A stretch of DNA of 64,000 nt, taken from contig NZ_CP114014.1 in assembly GCF_040581415.1 (NCBI RefSeq), positions 4,402,001-4,466,000 of the forward strand. The letters are read 5' to 3'. Below the pieces are notes generated by a model. It was not told the DNA's origin. It did no database searches and worked only from the letters and a program-made list of their open reading frames with translations. Each line of letters opens with the position of its first letter. Position 1 is the stretch's first letter. The position numbers were made by a program, and so were the translations under genes. Positions 8,779-16,911 of the stretch are shown here, piece by piece. This DNA comes from Paraconexibacter sp040581415 (GTDB taxonomy: Bacteria > Actinomycetota > Thermoleophilia > Solirubrobacterales > Solirubrobacteraceae).

Positions 8779-9291
8779 CTTTTCGGACGCCTCTCTATGG
8801 CTGGCTGACTGAGGTGACTGAGACACGTTCTTCTGTCCGAGGTCGAGTTCGCCTTCCTGGCCCTCGGCGTTGGCCGATGTCAGCGCGAGGACCGCGCCGA
8901 GCGAACTCGGGATTGTTCGGACGGCTGACCGTTCCGGGCACGCATGATACCCAGACTTCACCGATCGGTGAACACCGTTGGGTCGATGGCGATCGTGCCC
9001 GCTTCCGCGTGGCCCGCTCCGCCGACGAGCTGTATCTCGCGGCGCAACCCCTGTTCGTTGGCCCGAAACATGGGCCGCTCCTCTAGGCAGGATTCGAGTC
9101 TGCGGCCTGATGGCGCGACGTGGACCGGACCGCCCAGCCGCGCTGTCCCCACGATCCAGCGCACCGCCGGCGCCCTCGATCGCCCCCACCGACAGTCGCG
9201 CCACGGCTCGGCGCGCGGGCGTGCCGCCGGGCTGGGGAATGGCGGACCCGTGGCGACACTCGGTGGCGTGCGATGGGATAGGTTCGGCCCT
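8779..9291. other. 513-bp gap without a convincing gene
   Basis: Frames are open in places because of high GC, but none has a family signature or a ribosome site. The stretch holds a tRNA T-arm-like sequence at 9085-9106 and presumably the promoters of the broken TetR gene and of the V4R gene. The plus-strand frame of the V4R gene stays open upstream to 8944, but that part is low-complexity Arg/Ser/Pro sequence and is not taken as coding. Confidence 0.5.
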
Positions 9292-9993
9292 ATGCGCATC
9301 GTGCAAGCCGGTGGGTGGTTTCCGGATCCGGCGCAACACTCGGTCGAGCCGGAGATGGTGGCACGGGCGGTGGCCGAGGTCGCCGACTACCAGCAGCGCT
9401 TCGAGCGTGACCCGGGCCGGGCCCGGGTGAGCCTGGCCGGAGTCCCGCACGCGCTGATCCCGACGGCGATCGTCGCGCGTGATCTGCCGTCTGCGTTGGC
9501 GAAGCGCGATGATTCGCAGGCCGTTGCGTTGGTGCTCCATGAGCTCGGCGTCCTGATCGGCCGCACCCACGCGACAGCGTTCTTCGAGGATCGCGGCATC
9601 GACGAGGACGACCGCCTGCATCGGGTGTTGACGGGTCCCGCGCACTTCGCATGGGCAGGTTTCGGCGACGTGAACCTCCTGCTGATGGACACGAGCTGGG
9701 ATGTGGGTTTCGCGGCGCTGTGGGAATCCGTGAGCTCATTCAGCGCGGCCGACGCCGGCAGCCGGGTACGCAGCTGTCACCTCCAGGTCGGGTACGCGTC
9801 GGGATGGCTGAGCGAAGCGACCGGACAGACGCTGCACGGGACGGAGATCGCGTGCCGCGCGGAGGGCGCCCATCGCTGCCGCTTCGTCATCGGCCACGAG
9901 TCGCGGATCCATGCGCTGGCGCAGGATCCACGCATGCACAAGGACCGCGATCGGTACGACGTCCTCCCGATCCATGCGGTTCGCGCGGACTGA
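9292..9993 (+). CDS. Stand-alone V4R (XylR-N-like) ligand-binding protein
   Basis: From ATG 9292 (MRIVQAGGWFPDPAQH) the product has 233 residues. The C-terminal third (HLQVGYASGWLSEATGQTL, then a CRAEGAHRCRFVIG block) matches the V4R domain, including the Cys/His pattern of the sensor module in XylR/DmpR-type activators. No AAA+ or DNA-binding domain is attached, so it can sense a small aromatic but needs a partner to act, or it has an enzymatic or carrier role. The start is preceded by only a weak ribosome site. It is flanked by the truncated TetR gene and a convergent GntR gene. Confidence 0.75.
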   Translation: MRIVQAGGWFPDPAQHSVEPEMVARAVAEVADYQQRFERDPGRARVSLAGVPHALIPTAIVARDLPSALAKRDDSQAVALVLHELGVLIGRTHATAFFEDRGIDEDDRLHRVLTGPAHFAWAGFGDVNLLLMDTSWDVGFAALWESVSSFSAADAGSRVRSCHLQVGYASGWLSEATGQTLHGTEIACRAEGAHRCRFVIGHESRIHALAQDPRMHKDRDRYDVLPIHAVRAD

Positions 9994-10007
9994 CCGCAGG
10001 GCGCCGC

Positions 10008-10667
10008 TCAGGACGCCAGGTCGTCGCGCGCCACCTGCGGTTCGGCCTGGAGGCTCGCCAGCTCGATCACGTGTCTCTCGAGGGCGGCGCGTGCGCCGGG
10101 ACCGTCGCCGGCCCTCAGCGCGGCAAGCACCCGGACGAGTCCGGAGACGGCATCATCGAGGCCGTGGGCCACTGGGTCCGCCAGGCCTGCCTTGCTGCGG
10201 ATCGACGCGACCAGACGGTCCAGATGGCGGCTGCTGCCGCCGAGCACCGTGTCCCGGAAGGCCAGATCAGCAGCCTGCACCCCGGCGGCATCGGCGTGCT
10301 CGGCGGCGATCGTCGCGCGCCGCAGCATCTCTCCGAGCGCTGAGAGCCGCCCATCGTCCATGTGGTCCGCGGCCCGTTGCGCGGCGAGGCCCTCGAGTGC
10401 GCCGAGGATCTCGGTGAGGTCGGCGACATCCTCCCGGGAGTGACCGATGACGCGGACGCCGACCTGCGGCATGCTCTCCACAAGGCCCTCGGCGTGGAGG
10501 CGCTTGAGTGCCTCGCCGACCGGCGAGCGGCTCATGTCGAGCTCCTCCGCGAGGGCGTAGGCCGACAGGATCGTGTCGGCCGGCCATCGACCCGCGAGCA
10601 GATCCGCACGCAGCGCCTCGTAGGCCGCCTGCGCGCGGCGAGGAGGTTGTCCGGGGGCCGCGCGCAT
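10008..10667 (-). CDS. GntR-family transcriptional regulator (FadR/FCD subfamily)
   Basis: The 219-residue protein has an N-terminal winged helix (AYEALRADLLAGRWPADTIL, ALAEELDMSRSPVGEALKRL) and an all-helical FCD ligand domain, with conserved Asp/His positions in LAFRDTVLG and ERHVIELASL. These repressors usually sense acids such as dicarboxylates or acyl compounds. ATG 10667 is preferred; a GTG one codon upstream is in frame. It lies 59 bp downstream of the dihydrodiol dehydrogenase gene, as last member of the meta-cleavage operon, and may control that operon or the broken TetR/V4R area. Confidence 0.88.
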   Translation of the reverse strand: MRAAPGQPPRRAQAAYEALRADLLAGRWPADTILSAYALAEELDMSRSPVGEALKRLHAEGLVESMPQVGVRVIGHSREDVADLTEILGALEGLAAQRAADHMDDGRLSALGEMLRRATIAAEHADAAGVQAADLAFRDTVLGGSSRHLDRLVASIRSKAGLADPVAHGLDDAVSGLVRVLAALRAGDGPGARAALERHVIELASLQAEPQVARDDLAS

Positions 10668-10726
10668 CACCGGGATTCTAAAGGTGACGACGTCGACCGG
10701 CCGTCACCGGCCCGGCCGCACGGCCC

Positions 10727-11560
10727 TCAAGCGGGCGCGGGGGCCGTGGTGTCCGTGAGTCCGCCGGCCTGGGCGAGGCCGCGTACGCCGAGCCCGCCGT
10801 CTGACCGCAGCACGGTGCCGGTGACCGTCCGTGCCTGCTCGTTCGACGCGAGGTACACGTAGGCCCCGGCATGGTCCTCAGGTGCGCAGACCACGCCGAG
10901 GGGGTTCGATCCGCTGATGAGGCTCTCGATCCCTGGGACGTCGCGAAGGCGCAGGCCGTCCTGACCCAGCGACTTGAGCCCGGGCAGGTCGCTCGGGGTA
11001 CCGCCGGGGGCGACCGCGTTGACGCGGATCTTCGGCGCGAGCTCGTAAGCGAGTTGCTCCACCAGGCCGCGCACGGCGAACTTCGAGGAGGTGTAGAGGA
11101 AGCCGCCTCCGGCGGTGTTGAACGCGGCGTTCGACGCCGTGAGGACGATCGCGCCGTCACGGGCGAGCAGGTGCGGGAGGGCGGCCTTCACTGCGAGCAC
11201 CATGCCTTTGACGTTGGTCCCGTACAGCTCGTCGAACGCCTCCTCGACGGTCTCCGACGGGACGTCGACGATCGACGCGAAGTAGTCGAAGACGCCGACG
11301 CAGGCGACGAGCACGTCCACGCCCCCGAACGCCGTGACCGTCTCGGCGACGGCGCGCTCGTTGTCCGCGCGCGAGGTGGCGTCGCCCAGGACGGCGCACA
11401 CGCGATCTCCGTGCGCGGCGGCGAGGTCCTGCACGTGGGCGGCCGACCGCTCGAGGACGCCGACCGAGGCCCCCTCGGCGATGAAGCGGTCCACGACGGC
11501 CCGCCCGATACCGGCGCCGCCACCCGTGACGAGCACCGTCTTTCCGTTTGCTGCGTTCAT
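10727..11560 (-). CDS. cis-dihydrodiol dehydrogenase, SDR family (BphB/HcaB-like)
   Basis: This 277-residue short-chain dehydrogenase has the NAD motif TGGGAGIG at residues 12-19 and the catalytic YTSSK. Its inserts (FDELYGTNVKGMVLAVKAAL; VAPGGTPSDLPG) are typical of enzymes that rearomatise cis-dihydrodiols to catechols after Rieske dioxygenation. It fits between the dioxygenase and the ring-cleavage steps encoded in the same operon, although its gene is placed last. Family assignment is firm; the exact diol is not known. Confidence 0.85.
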   Translation of the reverse strand: MNAANGKTVLVTGGGAGIGRAVVDRFIAEGASVGVLERSAAHVQDLAAAHGDRVCAVLGDATSRADNERAVAETVTAFGGVDVLVACVGVFDYFASIVDVPSETVEEAFDELYGTNVKGMVLAVKAALPHLLARDGAIVLTASNAAFNTAGGGFLYTSSKFAVRGLVEQLAYELAPKIRVNAVAPGGTPSDLPGLKSLGQDGLRLRDVPGIESLISGSNPLGVVCAPEDHAGAYVYLASNEQARTVTGTVLRSDGGLGVRGLAQAGGLTDTTAPAPA

Positions 11561-11588
11561 CGTCGATCTCCTCGTCGGTCGTGGGTCG

Positions 11589-11897
11589 TCATCGGGCGTC
11601 GTCGGGTGACAGGCCGTCGGGAACGCGGAGCTGCTCGTGGCGGCTCGCGAACCACTCGGCGAACTGCCCGCGTGCGGCGTCGTCGCGGGCGATGTCCGCG
11701 AGCAGGCCGAGGACGTTCTCGTCCAGCGAGCAGAGCAGCGACAGCGCGACCGGGTCCAGGACGATGGAGCCGTGGTCGCGCAGCGAGTCGACCCGGAGTC
11801 GCGGCCCGTTCGAGGGCGTGTCGTCGAGCGTGAGCCAGATCGTGGCGAACTCGTTGGAGAGCTTCGCGATCGGCTCGGCGGCGTTGGTGTCGCTCAT
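11589..11897 (-). CDS. Conserved small protein of aromatic-degradation operon, function unknown
   Basis: The 102-residue acidic protein starts at ATG 11897, overlapping the stop of the SCP2-like gene (ATGA), so it is translationally coupled. It has no Cys pairs, signal peptide or membrane segment. The N-terminal half looks like beta strands (FATIWLTLDDTPSNGPRLRV) and the C-terminal half is helical. Similar short proteins in ring-hydroxylation clusters are sometimes labelled dihydrodiol dehydrogenase, but nothing here looks like a dehydrogenase. A subunit or chaperone role is possible. Confidence 0.75.
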   Translation of the reverse strand: MSDTNAAEPIAKLSNEFATIWLTLDDTPSNGPRLRVDSLRDHGSIVLDPVALSLLCSLDENVLGLLADIARDDAARGQFAEWFASRHEQLRVPDGLSPDDAR

Positions 11898-12322
11898 GCG
11901 GGGGTGCGGTCGCGGATGGTGCCGCCCCATTCGACGGTGGGCACGTCGCCGAACTGGCGGAGCGCCTCCTCGAGACCCTGGAAGAACTTCAGTGCCGTCG
12001 TCAGCGACCCCTGGACCTTGACGGGGCCCGTGACGGCGCGACGGATGCCCATCTCACCAGCGCCGAGCTTTCGCCAGGTCTCCGTCGTCGCGCTGAGGCG
12101 GAACCGCGGGTCCCCGTCATCGCGGGCGGGGCCGGCATAGTCGCAGGTGCCGTCCGTCAACAGGTTCAGCTGCACGGGCTCGCGGTCGTCGATGTCCGTG
12201 GCGCGCAGCTCGATCAGGCCGCCCATGCCTCGGGTCCCTTCGATGGCGACGGTGTTCGCGTTCCAGAGCTCGCGGTAGTGGGCGATCCACTCGGTGCTCA
12301 GCAGCGGAAGTAGCTCGGTCAT
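11894..12322 (-). CDS. SCP2-like sterol/lipid-carrier family protein
   Basis: The 142-residue protein starts at ATG 12322, overlapping the hydrolase stop (ATGA). Its C-terminal half resembles the SCP2 fold: PRFRLSATTETWRKLGAGEM, then GPVKVQGSLTTALKF, matching the 'G...V.G....l..f' end of the family. SCP2 proteins bind hydrophobic molecules. Its coupling to ring-cleavage genes suggests it carries or solubilises a bulky substrate or intermediate, or hints that the pathway substrate is hydrophobic. This is inference. Confidence 0.75.
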   Translation of the reverse strand: MTELLPLLSTEWIAHYRELWNANTVAIEGTRGMGGLIELRATDIDDREPVQLNLLTDGTCDYAGPARDDGDPRFRLSATTETWRKLGAGEMGIRRAVTGPVKVQGSLTTALKFFQGLEEALRQFGDVPTVEWGGTIRDRTPA

Positions 12323-13185
12323 ACGGTCGTCTCCTGGCGATCGAGTTGCAGAAAGGCGCGGACGAGGCGCGCGAACGTCTGGGGGTGCTCGAGCATCGCC
12401 CAGTGTCCGCAGCGGCCGATGACGTGGAGGTCTGCGCCCCGGATCCGGTCGAGGAGCCACAGGCTGGCGGCCATCGGGATGATCCGGTCCTCGCGACCAT
12501 GGACGATCAGCGTCGGATGGCCGATCGCCTTGATCGAGTCCTCGTCGATCGCCAGCTCCTTGAGGAACTCGCCGTCCTCGGAGTGGAACATCGCGTCGAA
12601 GGAGCGCTTGCTCACCGGGTCGAGGGCGGCCTGGAGCCGCTGCTCGACGAGCGGGCCGACGTCTCCGAACTGCTCCAGGTCGTAGACGAACGACCGCAGC
12701 AGCTCCTCGAGGTTCCCGGTCGTCGGGTCCGAGTAGAAGTTCAGCAGCCGCAGGAGGTCGGGTGAGGGCTTGGTCGGTGGGCCGGCGCTGCCCATCAGCA
12801 CGAGGCGTCGGACCCGGTCGGGGTGGGCGATCGCGAATCGCAGCGCCAGGGCGCCGCCGAGCGAGTTGCCGACGAGATCGGCCTGCTCGGCGCCGACGTG
12901 GTCCATCAGCCCGAGCAGCTGCTCGATCCGCAGGTCCAGCCACGCCTGCGGCCCGTAGACCGGTGGGTCGGGGTGGGTGGTGTTCCCGAAGCCGACGAGA
13001 TCGGGGGCCAGGACGTCGACCACCTCGCCGAGTGCGGCCAGCGTCGGAGTCCAGTTGGCCTCGGCGCCGGCCCCGGGGCCTCCACCGTGCAGGAGCAACA
13101 CGCAACCAGGGTTGCCGGCGCCGGCGCGCAGCAGGTGCGTCTCGCCCCCGGGGGTGAGGACACGCTCGGTCGTGATCGTGGCCAT
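12319..13185 (-). CDS. Meta-cleavage product C-C hydrolase (BphD/CumD-like alpha/beta hydrolase)
   Basis: The 288-residue alpha/beta hydrolase carries LLHGGGPGAGAEANW (oxyanion region typical of carbon-carbon hydrolases), the nucleophile elbow GNSLGG (Ser108), the acid in GREDRIIP (Asp233) and GRCGHWAMLEHP (His261). This family splits 2-hydroxy-6-oxo-hexadienoates to a carboxylic acid plus 2-hydroxypenta-2,4-dienoate. It follows the extradiol dioxygenase by 1 bp, matching the reaction order. The acid it releases could be the substrate of the benzoate-CoA-ligase-like enzyme at 16883-18544. Confidence 0.9.
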   Translation of the reverse strand: MATITTERVLTPGGETHLLRAGAGNPGCVLLLHGGGPGAGAEANWTPTLAALGEVVDVLAPDLVGFGNTTHPDPPVYGPQAWLDLRIEQLLGLMDHVGAEQADLVGNSLGGALALRFAIAHPDRVRRLVLMGSAGPPTKPSPDLLRLLNFYSDPTTGNLEELLRSFVYDLEQFGDVGPLVEQRLQAALDPVSKRSFDAMFHSEDGEFLKELAIDEDSIKAIGHPTLIVHGREDRIIPMAASLWLLDRIRGADLHVIGRCGHWAMLEHPQTFARLVRAFLQLDRQETTV

Positions 13186-13186
13186 G

Positions 13187-14161
13187 TCAGACGGCTGCCC
13201 GAGCGTGGCAGGGTGTCGTCTCGTCGAGCGGCTGGCCGGCGCCGGGCATGTACTCGGGGCCCCACCAGATCAGGCCATCCTGGAGGTCGTGCTCGGTCCA
13301 CACCACGGTCTCCCAATCGGGGTCGTAGATGTGGTACCCGCCGCTGAACAGCTCCAGGCGATGGCCGGACCCGGGGTCCCGGACGTAGCAGAACGTCGCC
13401 TGGCTGATCCCGTGGCGCCCGGGCCCGAGGTCTGGGCGGATCCCGTGTTCGGCGAGGATGTCCATCGCCCGCAGGATGTCCTGGGAGTTGTCCAGGTAGT
13501 ACGCGATGTGGTGAAAGCGCCCCTGCTGCTGGGCCGGGTCGGCGAGGATGCCGAGGTCATGGACGAGCGACGTGACCGCCATCCAGGTGCCGACCAGCGG
13601 CAGCGGCCCGCCGGTCGGCACGATCTCCTCGTTGGCGCGAAAGCCCAGGTTGTCCCGGACCCAGTCGCGGGGCTCCTGCGGATTGGCGCACCAGAGATTC
13701 ACGTGATCGATCGTGCGAGGGGAGATGCCGCGGGCGTGCGAGCGCGCGGTCTGGTTCTTCAGCCGCGACCGGCGATCCTCCGGCGCCTGCGGGCGGTCGA
13801 TGTCGAAATAGATCTCGAACGGCCACTCGCCGCCGGGGACGTCGAAGCGGACGGCAGCGCCCTGACCGCGCTCAGCGCCGGCCTCGACAGCCTGCACATC
13901 CGCTCCAGCTGCGGCGAGCGCCTGCGCGTAGGCATCGACGTCGGCCTGGGATCCGGCGCGCCACCCGACGTGGTCGACCCCGGCGGGGCCCTCCTTGAGT
14001 GAGAGCGAATGGTGCTCGAACTCGCCCCAGGCGCGGAGGAAGACGGTCTCCTCGTGGCGTTCGACCTCCTCGAGGCCGACGACGTCCCGCCAGAACCAGA
14101 GCGACTTCTCCATGTCCGGGGTGGTCAGGGCGACGTGCCCGAGTTTCGAGATGGAAGGCAT
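13187..14161 (-). CDS. Extradiol ring-cleavage dioxygenase (two VOC domains)
   Basis: The 324-residue protein has two vicinal-oxygen-chelate modules. The catalytic C-terminal one shows the Fe(II) ligands His153 (IDHVNLW), a His of RFHHIAYY (217/218) and Glu270 (HRLELFSGGY), plus GPGRHGIS as in XylE-type catechol 2,3-dioxygenases. It cleaves catechols next to the hydroxyls using O2. The tail (YDPDWETVVWTEHDL) is also typical. Thirteen bp separate it from the Rieske beta gene upstream and 1 bp from the hydrolase downstream. Confidence 0.9.
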   Translation of the reverse strand: MPSISKLGHVALTTPDMEKSLWFWRDVVGLEEVERHEETVFLRAWGEFEHHSLSLKEGPAGVDHVGWRAGSQADVDAYAQALAAAGADVQAVEAGAERGQGAAVRFDVPGGEWPFEIYFDIDRPQAPEDRRSRLKNQTARSHARGISPRTIDHVNLWCANPQEPRDWVRDNLGFRANEEIVPTGGPLPLVGTWMAVTSLVHDLGILADPAQQQGRFHHIAYYLDNSQDILRAMDILAEHGIRPDLGPGRHGISQATFCYVRDPGSGHRLELFSGGYHIYDPDWETVVWTEHDLQDGLIWWGPEYMPGAGQPLDETTPCHARAAV

Positions 14162-14173
14162 GCGTGAGCTCCT

Positions 14174-14710
14174 TTAGAACATCAACGAGATGTTGTCGGT
14201 CTGGAAGGCGACGTTGTCGAACAGGATGTCCCGCCGCCGGATCTGAAAGGCGCCCTCGGCGACCGGCTTGAGCCGGTCGACGCGCGTCCCGGTGAAGAGG
14301 TGCTCGACGGTCTCCAGGCGGCTGCGATAGACCAGGAAGTTCGACTTCGCCTCGATGTCGCCGCCGTCGAGCGGACGGGCCCGGACGTTGGTGATCAGGC
14401 GACGTGCCCGGGACGGAGGGATCTCGGCCCAGGCACTGCGCACCTGCAGCCCCTGCACGCGCAGCTCGAGCGACCCGTAGTCGTCGTCGAACATGCACAA
14501 CCCGCCCTCGCCGACCACATCGTCGGCGCCTTCACGCGTGACGCGCACGGGCGCCCGGTAGGCGCAGTCGAGCGTGAAGAGCGCAAACCACTCGTCGAAA
14601 CGACGCTCATCCAGCAGCTCCGCCTCGGCGTACAGGAACTGCTCCACGCGGTGGGCCAGCAGCAGTGCTTCGACGTCCGTCGAGGCGGTGACGGCCCCGG
14701 ACGCGCTCAC
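14174..14710 (-). CDS. Rieske aromatic-ring-hydroxylating dioxygenase, beta subunit
   Basis: The 178-residue protein has the NTF2-like fold of dioxygenase small subunits: EALLLAHRVEQFLYAEAELL, then FDEWFALFTLDCAYRAPVRV, and a C-terminal RRRDILFDN. The start is GTG 14710, overlapping the alpha stop as GTGA. It forms the structural beta part of an alpha3beta3 hydroxylase. No ferredoxin or reductase gene is next to it, so electron-transfer partners must be encoded elsewhere. Confidence 0.9.
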   Translation of the reverse strand: MSASGAVTASTDVEALLLAHRVEQFLYAEAELLDERRFDEWFALFTLDCAYRAPVRVTREGADDVVGEGGLCMFDDDYGSLELRVQGLQVRSAWAEIPPSRARRLITNVRARPLDGGDIEAKSNFLVYRSRLETVEHLFTGTRVDRLKPVAEGAFQIRRRDILFDNVAFQTDNISLMF

Positions 14711-16056
14711 GTCGTCCCCTCCAGCTGCGCGCCGAGCTCGTCCCAGCTCTCGGACGTCATGAACGAGGTCCAGTGACGGTAGAACTGGCGCTGACAGTGC
14801 TCGGACCAGATCCCGCCCGCGGTCCCCGGGACGTCTGCGCCGAGGAACTCGCTCGACGCCCGCTCCTGCCCGAGACCGAGCAGCATGTTGTGCTCCAGGT
14901 TGCGCCCGATGTAGCCGCTCATGCCGACCTGACATTCGCGCCAGTTCTCACCGTCGTCCTGCTCCAGCAGGCCGGCCGGACCGAAGGACAGCTCGTACTG
15001 CTTGCGCAGCTCGTTCTTCGTGTCTGCGTCCAGTGACGCGTCGACCGCACAGAACTGATGGATCATCGTCAGGCCCGGTCCCCGCGGATGCTGCACGCGG
15101 ATCAAGCGCAGCATCTCGATGTCCAGCGAAGAGAAGTTCGGGAACGCCGCCGAGTGCCCGAGCGGGATCAGCCGTGCCAGGTCCGGGCCGAGCTCATCCG
15201 CGATCCGCGCCCGTTGCTCTTTGAGGATGTAGGTGTTGACGTTGGGCAGCGTCCAGTAGGAGTGCAGCGCGTCTTCGCTGGCCTCGTCGCCCGAGACCGG
15301 CCCGGTGAGCTGATGCCCCACGTAGCCCATCCCGGTCGCCAGCTCGTAGCCGGTGCTCTCGATCTGGCCCATGAGACCGAGGTCGGCTGGTCGCTGATGC
15401 GCCGACGAGACGTGGTACATGTCGGCGGCGAAGTTCTCGACCGGATGCTTCCAGTTGCACTCGATCGTCCACTTATGGGCGCCGCCGATGATCTCGATGC
15501 CCTCGGGGTCGCGGCCGAACGTCAGGTCGAGGATCGTCTTGTACGGCCCCAGGTAGTCGCTCAGCGACGGCGCGTCGGCATCCCAGGTCGCGAAGATCAG
15601 GCCCTGGTGCATGGCCAGCTGTGCGACTTCCTTCAGGCCCCATTCGCTCTTGTCCAGGACGCCCTTGTACGCCTCGCGGTAGCGGGGAACGCCGGTGAGC
15701 TGCCCGTCGTTGGCGTACGTCCACGAGTGGTAGGGACAGCGGAAGAAGGACGTGTTGCCCTCGTCGGCACGGCAGACGCGCATACCGCGGTGGCGGCAGG
15801 CGTTCAGGAAGGCGCGGATGGTGCCGTCGGCGCCGCGGGAGACGATGACCGGGTCCTCACCCATGAAGGTCGTCACGTAATCGCCCGGCGCTTTGAGCTG
15901 GCTCGTGTGCGCGAGGTAGAGCCAGCCGCGAGCGAAGACGCGCTCGAGCTCACGTTCGTAGATCTCCCGCTCGACGTAGACACGCCGGCTAATGCGGCCG
16001 TTGTCCGCGTCGACGAGTGCGCGAACGTCGATCGGACGAGTCTCTTGTGTGGCCAT
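14707..16056 (-). CDS. Rieske aromatic-ring-hydroxylating dioxygenase, alpha (catalytic) subunit
   Basis: From ATG 16056 (GGAGAG just upstream) the product has 449 residues. The Rieske [2Fe-2S] ligands are Cys87/His89 (CRHRGM) and Cys107/His110 (CPYHSW). The catalytic iron site shows Asp212, His215 and His220 (ENFAADMYHVSSAH). It inserts O2 into an aromatic ring to give a cis-dihydrodiol. Overall layout is that of biphenyl/cumate/phenylpropionate-type enzymes, but sequence alone does not settle the substrate. It is the first gene of the seven- or eight-gene operon and is divergent from the IclR gene. Confidence 0.93.
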   Translation of the reverse strand: MATQETRPIDVRALVDADNGRISRRVYVEREIYERELERVFARGWLYLAHTSQLKAPGDYVTTFMGEDPVIVSRGADGTIRAFLNACRHRGMRVCRADEGNTSFFRCPYHSWTYANDGQLTGVPRYREAYKGVLDKSEWGLKEVAQLAMHQGLIFATWDADAPSLSDYLGPYKTILDLTFGRDPEGIEIIGGAHKWTIECNWKHPVENFAADMYHVSSAHQRPADLGLMGQIESTGYELATGMGYVGHQLTGPVSGDEASEDALHSYWTLPNVNTYILKEQRARIADELGPDLARLIPLGHSAAFPNFSSLDIEMLRLIRVQHPRGPGLTMIHQFCAVDASLDADTKNELRKQYELSFGPAGLLEQDDGENWRECQVGMSGYIGRNLEHNMLLGLGQERASSEFLGADVPGTAGGIWSEHCQRQFYRHWTSFMTSESWDELGAQLEGTT

Positions 16057-16114
16057 ACCGCTCTCCGGTTCTTGGGGCAACGTGGCCTCAACGCTCCCAT
16101 CCCGAGACCTCATC

Positions 16115-16127
16115 TGACAAGATGTCA
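16115..16127. promoter_or_regulatory. Operator-like palindrome TGACA-AGA-TGTCA
   Basis: A perfect inverted repeat with a 3-bp spacer lies 59 bp upstream of the dioxygenase alpha start and 32 bp upstream of the IclR start. The same half-site recurs in the second palindrome at 16155-16164. Position and repetition make it the likely binding site of the divergent IclR regulator. Confidence 0.55.
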
Positions 16128-16154
16128 ATTCTGATAATCCGAACACACTTGGAT

Positions 16155-16164
16155 TGACATGTCA
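16155..16164. promoter_or_regulatory. Operator-like palindrome TGACATGTCA over the IclR start codon
   Basis: A perfect 10-bp palindrome made of the same TGACA/TGTCA half-sites as the upstream site, here without a spacer. It includes the ATG of the IclR gene (16159), so binding there would repress the regulator's own expression. Confidence 0.5.
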
Positions 16165-16911
16165 CTGCAGACCATCCGTCGCGCCGGGGAGTTCCTCGCG
16201 CTGTTCACCACTGATGCTCCAGAATGGGGAGTGACAGAGGCGGCGGAGCGCACCCGCCTGCCCAAGACCATCGCCCACGCGCAACTCTCGTCGCTGACGG
16301 AGATCGGGTTGCTCCGTCGAACCGCCCAGAACCGCTACCGGCTGGGCTGGCGCATCCTCGACCTCAGCCGTACCCTCGACGCGAGCACGGCCTTCAGGCA
16401 GACCGCACGCCCGGTGATGCGGGCGCTCGCCGACTCGACCGGGGAAACCGTCCACCTCGCCATCCTGGAGGACGGCCGCGCGGTGTACGTCGAGAAGATC
16501 GAAGGCCGGCACGGCGTGCAGATCGGCGAGTCGCACATCGGCGCTCAACTCCCCGCGCACTGCTCAGGCGTGGGCAAGGTCCTGCTGGCGTTCCGACCCT
16601 GGACGGACGTCGAGCGCATCATCCGCGAGCACGGCCTCGCCTCTCGGACACCGCACACGATCACCTCGCCGGACGTCCTGCGCCTTGAGATCACCACCGT
16701 GCGCCGCCAGCGACTCGCCTACGACCACGAAGAGGCCGTGCTCGGGATCGCGTGCGTCGCCGCACCGGTCTTCGGTGCGAACGGGCTCATCGCCTGCGCC
16801 CTGTCCCTGTCAGCGCCGGCGCCCCGATACGCCGAACGGTCAGAGACCTACCGACAGGCCGTGACCACGGCAGCAACGCGCCTCAGCACGCAGCTCGGGG
16901 GCCGTCCGTAG
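16159..16911 (+). CDS. IclR-family transcriptional regulator
   Basis: The 250-residue protein has an N-terminal winged helix (GEFLALFTTDAPEWGVTEAA...LPKTIAHAQLSSL) and a GAF-like effector domain with the IclR signature around HCSGVGKVLLAF and YDHEEAVLGIACVAAPVF. Such proteins respond to aromatic acids or their catabolites. It is divergent from the Rieske operon with 102 bp between starts, containing two TGACA/TGTCA palindromes. Its last 29 bp overlap the end of the convergent ligase gene. It most likely controls the dioxygenase operon and itself. Confidence 0.92.
   Translation: MSLQTIRRAGEFLALFTTDAPEWGVTEAAERTRLPKTIAHAQLSSLTEIGLLRRTAQNRYRLGWRILDLSRTLDASTAFRQTARPVMRALADSTGETVHLAILEDGRAVYVEKIEGRHGVQIGESHIGAQLPAHCSGVGKVLLAFRPWTDVERIIREHGLASRTPHTITSPDVLRLEITTVRRQRLAYDHEEAVLGIACVAAPVFGANGLIACALSLSAPAPRYAERSETYRQAVTTAATRLSTQLGGRP

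Noticed and set aside
8662..9645. Minus-strand frame of 327 codons from the IS right end across the V4R gene
   Set aside because: Only its last part (the TetR helix) looks like protein; the rest is antisense to the V4R gene.
14707..16056. Naming the dioxygenase bphA
   Set aside because: Motifs prove a Rieske hydroxylase, but substrate specificity within the biphenyl/cumate/phenylpropionate group cannot be decided from the sequence by eye.
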